Source: Micromonospora cathayae
GTDB lineage: Bacteria; Actinomycetota; Actinomycetes; Mycobacteriales; Micromonosporaceae
DNA length: 64,000 nt
Assembly (NCBI RefSeq): GCF_028993575.1
Contig: NZ_CP118615.1
Span: forward strand, 2,480,001-2,544,000
Direction of reading: 5' to 3'
The position numbers and the translations under genes are program-made. This document shows, piece by piece, positions 16,670-24,487 of this stretch. The notes under the pieces are model-generated. The model saw nothing but the letters and a program-made list of their open reading frames with translations. It was not told the origin of the DNA and did not search any database. The number at the start of each line of letters is the position of its first letter. Position 1 is the stretch's first letter.

Positions 16670-19124
16670 GTGGGCCAAGGATCGGGAAGCCCTGGAACGA
16701 CGCCGCTACCAGGGCTACTACACCGCCCAGCGCGCCTGGTTCGAAGAGAACACAAGAACCGACGAAGCAACTCGGCTCAGGCAACGGGCGCAGAATCACG
16801 AGGCGCGGGCACGCCGATGGGCGATCAAGGCACACGAATTCAAGCGAGCGGGTAACCGCGATATGGCCGAGTGGTGCCAGCGGATCTCTAATCGTGAGCT
16901 GCGTGATTCCTTCCGCGAGCAGGATCACGCGGAGGCGATCCTGGATGGACGGATCAAGCCTGCACTTGTCGAGGTCACCTCTGAGGCTGCCTTCGAGCGG
17001 ATCAACGATGACGTGGCGGACCTGGCGGTCGGGGGTGTCGGTACCGGTGACCGGTCGGCTCTGACCGGGAACGATGATCCGCCCGCGTGTGACCGGAGTC
17101 GTCCGTACGGGCAGCGGGGTGGATTGCGTCCTCCGTTGGCGTTGCATCAGACGGACCTGGAACAGCAGATGCCCCGTGAGGCCGACGGCACGGTCACCCG
17201 GACCGCGGACCCTCGCCGGGGACGCTGGTTCTCCCTGGTCAACGATGGTGGGCCGAGTGCTGACGCGACGCGTTCCATCAACTGTCTGGACTGCACGCTG
17301 TCGTTGTACGAGACGTGGACGCACGGCCGGCCGAGGGTGTCGGCGCCCCGGACGTTCGACGGCTACCTCCACGGCGACGTCAACCGGCCCGTCAACGGTG
17401 AGACCGGTGGCCCGGGACGCGTCGAACGGGTCACCGGCGGCACCTACCAGCGGCTGGCCGCCGCGACCGGTACCCCGGCCGCCGCGCGTGCGCAGGTGAT
17501 GGCCGGTTACGGAGATCTGCACCGGCATCTGCTGTCCGCCGGTCACGGTAGTTTCGCGTTCATCGTCAACACCTGGGAGGGCGGTGGCGCGCACGCCTGG
17601 GTCGCCGTCAACCAGAACGGCACCGTCCTCTACCTCGACCCGCAACTGACGATCGTGTCGGACCGGCCCCCGTACGCCCACCGTGGGGTACCCCACCCGG
17701 GCAACGTCACCGGCCTGGAAGCCCTCATCGTCGGCCCCGACGGCACACCCATGCCCCTGCCCGACCGCGAACCCGGCGACTTCAGCGAACGCCCACCACA
17801 CCCGAACCCGGCCCAGCCGGAGGCCGGGAACGGCGATCCCCACCGCAGGCCGGTGGGCCTACCCGACGCTCCCGGTCAGACCCCGGACAGCCCACCCGAG
17901 CCGGCTGCTGAACCCGAAGAACCGAAACCGGACGACGTGCGCGCCGCACGGGACCGGGCCCACCAGGAACGCGTCACCACCGGAACCGACCTCCCGATGG
18001 TCATCCGGGCGGCGTCCGATATCGACGGGTTGTTCACCGCCGGTGTCACCCCTATCGAAGCCGCCACCGCACTGGACCCGACGGACCTGCGTCGTCTCGT
18101 CCCGCAGCTTGACGAACCAGCGGCACACGACCTGACCCGCCTGCTCGCCGAGCCCCGTGTCCGGCAGATGCTCCACCACACCTGGCACACCCCACCCCGC
18201 GACGAGCCCATGCTCGCCGAAACCCTCATCCGGCAACTCACCCAGCGACCCGACCTGGTCCGCATGATCCTGGCGACCCCGGAACTCCTGACCTCACTCA
18301 CCGCCCGCCCCCTCACCCTGCACCACCTCGCCACACACCAACAGGCCATCGACGTCCTCGGCTCCGTCCTCGACGACATCACCCAACGCGGCCCCGACAC
18401 CGTCGCCGCCGAACCGGTACCACCACCGGCACCCACCCCATTGACGGCAGACCAGGTGGCGATCAGCGCCGCCATCACGACTTCGAGAACACCCGCCCGC
18501 CAGCCCGGCTTCGACATGCGGCGACGCGACGACCCGGATTACCGGCGGAGGTATCTGGATGATCTGTATGCGGCAGCGGCACAGGCTCAGCAGGAACTGA
18601 ACGCACTGACTCTCCGACTCGCCGGCGACGGACCCCAACGCACCGGCAAACCCGACTGGCGTAAACAGCCCAAGGACCGGCAACGCGCGGAAGACAAGGT
18701 CACCAAGTACGGTGGCGACGTCTCCCGACTACGGGACCTCGCCGGCGCCAAGATCGAGTTCCAGACGATCGACGACATCTACCGCGCTCTGGCCCGGCTG
18801 CACAACGAGGAAGGCATTCAGATCGTCGAGTTCGACGACCGTTTTCGGTCGCCGCAGGACAGCGGCTACCGGGACATCCAACTCCAGTTGCGGATGCCCG
18901 ACGGACATATCGCGGAGTTTCGGCTCCACCTCGCCGCGCTCGACGAGGTCGCCCACTGGGAACATTCGTTGTTCGAGGTGCGGCGGGATCTCGATGCTCT
19001 CGTTCGGGAGCAGCGCCGCGTGTTGTCCCCCATGGAGAAGGCGATCCGGGACAGTATCCTCCGACGTGAGCAAGGATTCTTCTGGCAGGCATTGTCAGGC
19101 ACGCTGAAGGGAAGCCAGCAATGA
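16590..19124 (+). CDS. Polymorphic toxin, C-terminal part: papain-fold (Tox-PL) and RelA/SpoT-like domains
   Basis: Continuation of the preceding frame after a +1 shift; natural sequence resumes at about residue 8 (PEPQPSDEPVV). Domains, numbered from 16590: a charged helical segment (20-125); a papain-fold/glutamine-deamidase-type domain (about 215-385) with Cys232/Cys235 in NCLDCTLSLYETW, His335 in GGAHAWVAV and Asp350 in LYLDPQ; a Pro-rich and helical linker (390-690); and a RelA/SpoT nucleotidyl-synthetase-like domain (about 690-805) with RLRDLAGAKI (Asp716), SGYRDIQLQLRM and HIAEFRLHL (Glu776). The C-terminal domain is probably the poison, making (p)ppGpp- or (p)ppApp-like nucleotides. 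The papain-fold part may process or co-intoxicate. The gene overlaps the next one by 4 bases (ATGA). Confidence 0.85.
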   Translation: MPRRPRPPEPQPSDEPVVRSKEWYDREWAKDREALERRRYQGYYTAQRAWFEENTRTDEATRLRQRAQNHEARARRWAIKAHEFKRAGNRDMAEWCQRISNRELRDSFREQDHAEAILDGRIKPALVEVTSEAAFERINDDVADLAVGGVGTGDRSALTGNDDPPACDRSRPYGQRGGLRPPLALHQTDLEQQMPREADGTVTRTADPRRGRWFSLVNDGGPSADATRSINCLDCTLSLYETWTHGRPRVSAPRTFDGYLHGDVNRPVNGETGGPGRVERVTGGTYQRLAAATGTPAAARAQVMAGYGDLHRHLLSAGHGSFAFIVNTWEGGGAHAWVAVNQNGTVLYLDPQLTIVSDRPPYAHRGVPHPGNVTGLEALIVGPDGTPMPLPDREPGDFSERPPHPNPAQPEAGNGDPHRRPVGLPDAPGQTPDSPPEPAAEPEEPKPDDVRAARDRAHQERVTTGTDLPMVIRAASDIDGLFTAGVTPIEAATALDPTDLRRLVPQLDEPAAHDLTRLLAEPRVRQMLHHTWHTPPRDEPMLAETLIRQLTQRPDLVRMILATPELLTSLTARPLTLHHLATHQQAIDVLGSVLDDITQRGPDTVAAEPVPPPAPTPLTADQVAISAAITTSRTPARQPGFDMRRRDDPDYRRRYLDDLYAAAAQAQQELNALTLRLAGDGPQRTGKPDWRKQPKDRQRAEDKVTKYGGDVSRLRDLAGAKIEFQTIDDIYRALARLHNEEGIQIVEFDDRFRSPQDSGYRDIQLQLRMPDGHIAEFRLHLAALDEVAHWEHSLFEVRRDLDALVREQRRVLSPMEKAIRDSILRREQGFFWQALSGTLKGSQQ
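16607..16612 (+). other. C6 homopolymer at the toxin frameshift point
   Basis: A run of six C inside a CCGCCCCCGCCCCCCGG context. Removing one C joins the upstream frame (ending ATPPPP) to the downstream frame (PEPQPSDEP) into one protein of roughly 1,460 residues. Confidence 0.75.
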
Positions 19125-19564
19125 ACCCCACCCCAGGTTTGGTGCTGCCCGGCTACTACCGCTATTACGGGACACCCGTCAAGTTGGTGGAAACGCCGGA
19201 GGGCGGGATCCGGGGATGGAAGGTCTCCATGGATCACGGAGGCTGGGAGAAAGCCAACGGCATCATCGACGAGATCCTCTTCGCGAGAGGCGGCGAGATT
19301 TACTCGCATTCCCCCGAGGAATTCGTGCAGGTGGTCGAGGGCTACCGGGCGCACTACCTCACCGGCGAAGGGCCGATCTTCGCCCTGTACGAGACGGTCA
19401 ACGCGATCGCCGCTGCGGAGGAACGGGAGCGCCGGTACCTGACCGCGAAGGAGATCGCGCTGTTGGACGGTATCCGGCGGAAGACGTTCGTCATGTTCGA
19501 GGAGCAGCTTCAGCGGCAGGGCGACCCGGGCGCGGATCCGTCGGTAGGTCAGGCTCAGGGGTGA
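19121..19564 (+). CDS. Putative cognate immunity protein of the RelA/SpoT-like toxin
   Basis: A 147-residue soluble protein with no signal peptide or membrane segment. It starts at ATG 19121, overlapping the toxin stop in an ATGA junction, the standard arrangement for an immunity gene at the end of a polymorphic-toxin operon. The sequence (LPGYYRYYGTPVKLVETPEG, RAHYLTGEGPIFALYETVN, helical C-terminus) matches no family I recognise, and it is not a recognisable SUKH protein. The role is inferred from position only. Coding is well supported by composition. Confidence 0.65.
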   Translation: MNPTPGLVLPGYYRYYGTPVKLVETPEGGIRGWKVSMDHGGWEKANGIIDEILFARGGEIYSHSPEEFVQVVEGYRAHYLTGEGPIFALYETVNAIAAAEERERRYLTAKEIALLDGIRRKTFVMFEEQLQRQGDPGADPSVGQAQG

Positions 19565-19602
19565 CCGGCCCCGTACCGGACGGGTCCTGGCCCGGTGGTC
19601 GA

Positions 19603-20208
19603 TCAGATGATCTTGTGGGTGTACTCCTCGGCGAGTGGGGCGAGGTCAGGTTCGCCGTACCGCTCCAGTAGGGCGGTGAAAGCGGCCACCTTGTCGGCGC
19701 CGAAGCGCCGTACGCCGGACAGATAGGTGTCGGCCGACACGAACACCGGCGGTGTCGTCTTGCTGTGGAACTTGTCGGCGTACATCACCAGCCGTTCCTC
19801 CTCGGTCTCGGCCAGGTAGTCGCCGGGCGGCAACGGAAGCCGCTGGCGGACGATGTCGTCGCGGGTCAGACCCATGCCGGTGTGACACGAGCAGAACCGG
19901 CGGAGCACCTCCGGGAACCCGAGGGTCCGGAGCAGTTCGTGCCCCAGCAGCCCGTGACGGATGTAGTTCCGCTGGTCGAGGGTGCCGGTGGGGCTGTACA
20001 GGCGGTAGACGCCGATGTCGTGCAGCAGGCCGCCGGCCCGGACGAGCGCGACGTCGAGCGAGTGTTCCCGGCCGGCCAGGAGTTGTTCGGCGATCCGGGC
20101 CACGATCTCGCAGTGGGTGTGGACGAGAGCGAAGGCTTCGGCGGTCGGCGCGAACCGTTCGTGCAGCGCCCGGATCTGGCTGTCGGTGGGAATCCCGAGG
20201 CCGCTCAT
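19603..20208 (-). CDS. HD-domain phosphohydrolase-like protein
   Basis: A 201-residue protein with the HD-domain metal residues: VHTHCEIVARIAEQLL (His30/His32), the signature LLHDIG with His63-Asp64, RHGLLGHELLRTLGF (His85, His90) and CSCHTGMG (His109). HD proteins of this size hydrolyse nucleotides or phosphate esters; the substrate is unknown. The start at 20208 has AGGAG five bases upstream. It stands alone, in the opposite orientation to the toxin operon. The proximity to a RelA/SpoT-type toxin makes a (p)ppGpp-hydrolase-like role tempting, but the sequence is not a recognisable SpoT/MESH1 hydrolase. Confidence 0.88.
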   Translation of the reverse strand: MSGLGIPTDSQIRALHERFAPTAEAFALVHTHCEIVARIAEQLLAGREHSLDVALVRAGGLLHDIGVYRLYSPTGTLDQRNYIRHGLLGHELLRTLGFPEVLRRFCSCHTGMGLTRDDIVRQRLPLPPGDYLAETEEERLVMYADKFHSKTTPPVFVSADTYLSGVRRFGADKVAAFTALLERYGEPDLAPLAEEYTHKII

Positions 20209-20541
20209 CGGGGCTCCTGTCCGTGTCGGAGGGACGTACCTGGCGCAGTGTCCCAGGTGCCGCCGTCGACGGCCAGCGGCCCGGTTCGCGCCCGGGGAAA
20301 GGCCGTGCGCCGCCCGCGACGGGCTTCCGGCAAGCCGGTGGCCAGCGGAAATCCGGCCAACACGCCCCATCGGACACCTGGTCACGGCACCTGTCGCCCG
20401 TAGCGTTGACCTTCGTTCACCGGCACCAGCCGGTCTGGTCGTGGGAGCGGCGGATGCCGGGCACACCCCTGTTCCCCGAACAGTCGTGGGCACCCCCCGG
20501 GGGCCGACGGGCGACGGAGACGGCCGGAAGGGCGGGTGGAG
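20209..20541. other. 333-base gap without a gene
   Basis: Between the divergent HD gene and a small gene. It must carry the HD promoter; I see no protein-like frame and no strong hairpin. Confidence 0.5.
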
Positions 20542-20745
20542 ATGAGCGTTCTGCGCCCAGGCGACGAGAAGTACCACTACAGCGACGGCTCGCACCGCTG
20601 GATCCCGCCGGATCCGGACTACGACCAGGCGGTCTGGGACGAGCAGGTACGGCAGCATCAACGCCGTCACCTGGCGGGTGAGCTGCCGCAGGCCGTCGTC
20701 TCGGCCCGCCGGTCGACGGAGTTCCGGGACGTGGTGCCGGACTGA
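20542..20745 (+). CDS. Small hypothetical protein
   Basis: 67 residues from ATG 20542 (a GTG two codons earlier is possible). The sequence is hydrophilic and aromatic-rich: DEKYHYSDGSHRWIPPDPDY, then a charged helix. High third-position GC argues that it is real. No family recognised and no membrane segment. It lies 32 bases ahead of the endonuclease V gene and may be co-transcribed with it. Confidence 0.6.
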   Translation: MSVLRPGDEKYHYSDGSHRWIPPDPDYDQAVWDEQVRQHQRRHLAGELPQAVVSARRSTEFRDVVPD

Positions 20746-20777
20746 CTCCGGAATGCCTACCGAACTAGGGTCGTCCG

Positions 20778-21524
20778 GTGGAGATCGGTGGACGTGGCGA
20801 CGACGGGGACGAACGGCGGGTGGACGGGCGGCTGACGGCGGTGCTGTCCGCGCAGCCGACGAGCGTCGCGGAGGCGTTGCGCGTACAGGATCTGCTGCGA
20901 CCGTTGGCGGACCTGGTCGGGCCGGGTCCGGTCGCGCCCGCGACGGTGGCCGGCCTCGACGTCGCGTACGCGGAGGGTGGCGACCGGCTCGCGGCGGCGG
21001 TGACCGTACTGGACACCCGGACCCTGCGGGTCGTCGACCAGGCGGTGGCGACGGGCCGCCCGGCGTTCGACTACGTGCCCGGCCTGTTCGCCTTCCGGGA
21101 GTTGCCGGCGCTGCTGGCCGCCCTGGACCGGCTGACCACCCGCCCGGAGGTGCTGGTCTGCGACGGGCACGGGCTGGCCCACCCGCGCCGGTTCGGGCTG
21201 GCCTGCCACCTGGGCGTACGCACCGACCTGCCGGCGATCGGGGTGGGCAAGACCCCGCTGGTGGGGGTCTGGGAACCGCCGGGCGAGCGGCGCGGCGCGT
21301 GGTCACCGCTGGTGGACGGTACGGAGACGGTGGGGCGGGTGCTGCGTACCCAGGACGGGGTGAAGCCGGTGTTCGTCTCGGTGGGACACCGGATGAGCCT
21401 GGCGAACGCGACGGAGCTGGTGCTGGCGCTGGCGTCGCGGTACCGCCTGCCGGAGACCACCCGGACCGCCGACCGACTGTGCCGGGCCACCCTGACCGGT
21501 GCTTCCCCGGCTGCCCGGGGGTAA
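20778..21524 (+). CDS. nfi: Endonuclease V (deoxyinosine 3'-endonuclease)
   Basis: A 248-residue DNA-repair nuclease that nicks the second phosphodiester bond 3' of deoxyinosine, removing deaminated adenine. Family residues are visible: Asp61 in AGLDVAY, Glu108 in the segment PGLFAFRELP, Asp129 in VCDGHGLAHPRRFGLA with His135, and the C-terminal VKPVFVSVGHRMSLANA. Start is GTG 20778, with a non-conserved 15-residue N-terminus, so the true start may be slightly downstream. Length fits the family. No obvious operon partner beyond the small gene upstream. Confidence 0.94.
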   Translation: MEIGGRGDDGDERRVDGRLTAVLSAQPTSVAEALRVQDLLRPLADLVGPGPVAPATVAGLDVAYAEGGDRLAAAVTVLDTRTLRVVDQAVATGRPAFDYVPGLFAFRELPALLAALDRLTTRPEVLVCDGHGLAHPRRFGLACHLGVRTDLPAIGVGKTPLVGVWEPPGERRGAWSPLVDGTETVGRVLRTQDGVKPVFVSVGHRMSLANATELVLALASRYRLPETTRTADRLCRATLTGASPAARG

Positions 21525-21623
21525 CGCTCGACACCTGCCGAGCTGCGACGACAGGAGCGGATCGGACTTCGGTAGTAGCCTGACGGCCGGACCCCACCCG
21601 GGGAGAAAAACGGCGAGGTGATC

Positions 21624-22799
21624 ATGACGGTACGTCGGGGAGTGGCGCGGCTGGTGGTGGTCGGTGCGCTGCTGGGCGGCGTGTCGGTCGTCGGCGCGAC
21701 GCCGGCGCTGGCCGACGGGGACACGGTCCGGGTGCGCGCGAGCGGCACCTTCACCGCCGGTGGTTCGCCCGGGTCGGTCTCGGTGGAGGTGCGCCGGCGT
21801 ACCGAGGGTTGCGTGCTGCTCCGTACCGGGCTGCGGATCCGGCTGGAGGGGGTACGCGCCGACCAGGTCGAGGCGCAGGTGTCGGTGGACGGCCAGTGGT
21901 GGCCGGTCCCGGTCTCCGCCGGCGACGTGCTCACCACCCAGCGGACCTCGCCGGCCAATCCGACCCTCTGCAAGGGTAAGAGTGTCACCGTCAGGTACCG
22001 GCTGGCCTTCCTGCCCGGGGCGCCCGCCGGACGGCTGACCGTCGCGGGGGAGGCGGTGACCGCGACCGGCCAGCTGATCGGCCGCAACGCGGACACGTCC
22101 CAGGTCAAGGCGGGCCGGAACGCGAGCCCCAGCCCGACTCCCACGAAGAAGCCGACCCCGACCCCGAGCCCGGAGGTCACCGAGGAGCCGGCCGCCGGGG
22201 ACCCGGCGATCGGCCCGACGCTGGCCGCGGTGGGTTCCGGCGGCGGGCAGGCGGCCGAGGAGGCCGGCTCCGGGGGCGGCCTCTCGATGGTGATGGTCTT
22301 CGGGGTGGGCCTGGTCGTGGTGGGGCTCGGCCTGATCGTCCTGCTGTTCCGCCGGTCCCGGGCCGACCGCCGGGACGACACCGACTCGTCGTTCGCCGGT
22401 CCGCCGGAGATCCCGCTGCCCCGGAACCCGGGCGGCACCACCTACCGGTCGGGAGGCGGCCAGCCGGGTGCCGGGCCGCCGGCCGGCTACCCGGTGCCGG
22501 GGACCCAGGCGGGCTACCCGGGGACGCCGGCCCGCGGCACGGTCTATCCGTCCGGTTCGGGTGCCGGCGCGCAGCCGCCCGGCGCGGGCTATCCGTCCGG
22601 TACGGGCTATCCGCCGGGTGCCGCCACCGGCGGGCAGCCGCCCGGCACCGGCTATGCCGGCGGTGGGCATCCCGCCCCGGGGCAGCTGCCGCCGTCCGGC
22701 ACGGTCTACCCGTCCACCGGGCGTCCCGGTACGCCACCACCGCCGGAAGCCGCCGGCGGCGGGGACTCGACGACCGTGATGCCTCGCCTACCCGAGTAG
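21624..22799 (+). CDS. Secreted/membrane-anchored hypothetical protein with Pro/Gly/Tyr-rich tail
   Basis: 391 residues from ATG 21624, with GAGG seven bases upstream. A signal peptide (MTVRRGVARLVVVGALLGG to PALA, about 1-30) is followed by a beta-rich extracellular domain (about 31-155) with two cysteines (GCVLLRTG and TLCKGKSVTV) that could form a disulphide. A Pro/Thr linker, one membrane helix (about 225-248; MVMVFGVGLVVVGLGLIVLL) and a long cytoplasmic tail of Gly/Pro/Tyr repeats (GYPSGTGYPPG type) follow. The layout is type I membrane. Function unknown. It precedes the phosphomannomutase gene by 60 bases. Confidence 0.85.
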   Translation: MTVRRGVARLVVVGALLGGVSVVGATPALADGDTVRVRASGTFTAGGSPGSVSVEVRRRTEGCVLLRTGLRIRLEGVRADQVEAQVSVDGQWWPVPVSAGDVLTTQRTSPANPTLCKGKSVTVRYRLAFLPGAPAGRLTVAGEAVTATGQLIGRNADTSQVKAGRNASPSPTPTKKPTPTPSPEVTEEPAAGDPAIGPTLAAVGSGGGQAAEEAGSGGGLSMVMVFGVGLVVVGLGLIVLLFRRSRADRRDDTDSSFAGPPEIPLPRNPGGTTYRSGGGQPGAGPPAGYPVPGTQAGYPGTPARGTVYPSGSGAGAQPPGAGYPSGTGYPPGAATGGQPPGTGYAGGGHPAPGQLPPSGTVYPSTGRPGTPPPPEAAGGGDSTTVMPRLPE

Positions 22800-22859
22800 A
22801 AGGCGAGACCTCCGATACGCTCAGTGTCGTTGACGACCTGCGGCAAGGGAGCGAAACCG

Positions 22860-24245
22860 GTGTCTGATCTGTCCCAGATCGTGAAGGCGTACGACGTCCG
22901 TGGGACGGTGCCGGACCAGTGGGACGAACGGGTCGCCGAAGCCCTCGGCGCGTCCTTCACGCACCTGCTGAACACCACCGACGAGCCCGGTGACCAGGTG
23001 GTCGTCGGGTACGACATGCGGGCCAGTTCGCCCGGCCTGGCCGCCGCGTTCGCCGCCGGGGTGCGCGCCGAGGGGCGTTCCGTGGTGGAGATCGGTCTCG
23101 CGTCCACCGACATGCTCTACTACGCCTCCGGCGCGCTCGGCCTGCCCGGCGCGATGTTCACCGCCAGTCACAACCCGGCCCAGTACAACGGCATCAAGAT
23201 GTGCCGGGCGGGGGCCCGCCCGATCGGGCAGGACACCGGCCTGGCCGAGATCCGGGAACGCGCGCAGGCGCTGCTGGACAAGGGTGAGTCGGCCCCGCCG
23301 GACGCGCCGGCCGCCCCGGTCGAGCGGCGTGACCTGCGGCCCGAGTACGCGGCCCACCTGCGTGGCCTGGTCGACCTGCGCGGCATTCGGCCGTTGAAGG
23401 TGGTGGTGGACGCCGGCAACGGGATGGGCGGACACACCGTGCCGAGTGTGCTCGGCGACGCCGTCCTGCCGGCCCTGCCGCTGGAGATCGTCCCGCTCTA
23501 CTTCGAACTGGACGGCAGCTTCCCCAACCACGAGGCGAACCCGCTCGACCCGGCGAACCTGGTGGACCTGCAGAAGGCGGTCGTCGCGCACGGCGCGGAC
23601 GTGGGGCTGGCCTTCGACGGGGACGCCGACCGCTGCTTCGCCGTGGACGAGCGGGGCGAGCCGGTCTCCCCGTCCGCGATCACCGCCCTGGTGGCCGCCC
23701 GCGAGCTGGCCAAGCAGCCGGGCGCGACGGTGATCCACGGCCTGATCACCTCCCGCGCCGTTCCGGAGATCATCCGCGAGCACGGCGGCAACCCGGTGGT
23801 GGCCCGGGTCGGGCACTCCTTCATCAAGGCCGAGATGGCCCGGACCAACGCGATCTTCGGCGGGGAGCACTCGGCGCACTACTACTTCCGGGACTTCTGG
23901 TTCGCCGACACCGGCATGCTCGCCGCCATGCACCTGCTGGCCGCCCTCGGCGGGCAGGACCGCCCGCTGTCCGAGCTGGCCGGCGCGTACGAGCGCTACG
24001 TCGCGTCCGGTGAGATCAACTCCACGGTCGCCGACCAGGCCGCGAAGGTCGCCGAGGTGCGCGCCGCCTACCCGGACGCCGAGGTCGACACGATGGACGG
24101 CCTCACCCTGCGCTTTCCCGACGGGTCCTGGTTCAACCTGCGCGCCTCGAACACCGAGCCGTTGCTGCGGCTCAACGTCGAGGCACCCACCCGGGAGCGG
24201 ATGGTCTCCCTCCGTGACGAGGTGCTCGACCGGGTTCGCCGATAA
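22860..24245 (+). CDS. manB: Phosphomannomutase/phosphoglucomutase
   Basis: A 461-residue alpha-D-phosphohexomutase that interconverts mannose-6-P and mannose-1-P (possibly also the glucose phosphates). Motifs in order: catalytic Ser103 in MFTASHNPAQYNG, the Mg-binding loop FDGDADRCF (Asp253, Asp255, Asp257), the sugar-binding loop FGGEHSAHYYF and the phosphate-binding loop ASNTEPLLRLN. Start GTG 22860 is preferred, with AAGGGAG about nine bases upstream, because the conserved SDLSQIVKAYDVRG begins there. It heads a group with Trm112-like, SIS, CDF and manA genes, matching the mycobacterial manB-SIS-manA order. Supplies GDP-mannose precursors for cell-envelope glycans. Confidence 0.94.
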   Translation: MSDLSQIVKAYDVRGTVPDQWDERVAEALGASFTHLLNTTDEPGDQVVVGYDMRASSPGLAAAFAAGVRAEGRSVVEIGLASTDMLYYASGALGLPGAMFTASHNPAQYNGIKMCRAGARPIGQDTGLAEIRERAQALLDKGESAPPDAPAAPVERRDLRPEYAAHLRGLVDLRGIRPLKVVVDAGNGMGGHTVPSVLGDAVLPALPLEIVPLYFELDGSFPNHEANPLDPANLVDLQKAVVAHGADVGLAFDGDADRCFAVDERGEPVSPSAITALVAARELAKQPGATVIHGLITSRAVPEIIREHGGNPVVARVGHSFIKAEMARTNAIFGGEHSAHYYFRDFWFADTGMLAAMHLLAALGGQDRPLSELAGAYERYVASGEINSTVADQAAKVAEVRAAYPDAEVDTMDGLTLRFPDGSWFNLRASNTEPLLRLNVEAPTRERMVSLRDEVLDRVRR

Positions 24246-24307
24246 GATCGCGTGCGCCGGTCGGTCGGACCGATCGGTGAAACCACATACGTGGAAGGAG
24301 CCGCGCC

Positions 24308-24487
24308 GTGGCCCTGGATCCGCAGTTGCTGGAGATCCTCGCCTGTCCGGACACGCACCACGCCCCGCTCGACTACGACCCGCAGGCCCAGACCCTCACC
24401 TGCACCGAGTGCCACCGCATCTTCGAGGTGCGCGACGACGTGCCGGTGCTGCTGCTGGACGAGGCCCGCCCGGGGCGGCCGTCGTGA
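24308..24487 (+). CDS. Trm112-like small zinc-ribbon protein
   Basis: A 59-residue protein (GTG 24308 to TGA 24487), short enough to be missed by length filters. It has LLEILACPDTHHAPL and TCTECHRIFEVRDDVPVLLL, the signature of the Trm112/UPF0434 family. Cys13, Cys32 and Cys35 are present, but the usual fourth Cys is replaced by Thr16, so metal binding may be altered. Its stop overlaps the start of the SIS-domain gene by one base, so the two are coupled. In actinobacteria this small gene often sits between manB and the SIS gene. Confidence 0.9.
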   Translation: MALDPQLLEILACPDTHHAPLDYDPQAQTLTCTECHRIFEVRDDVPVLLLDEARPGRPS

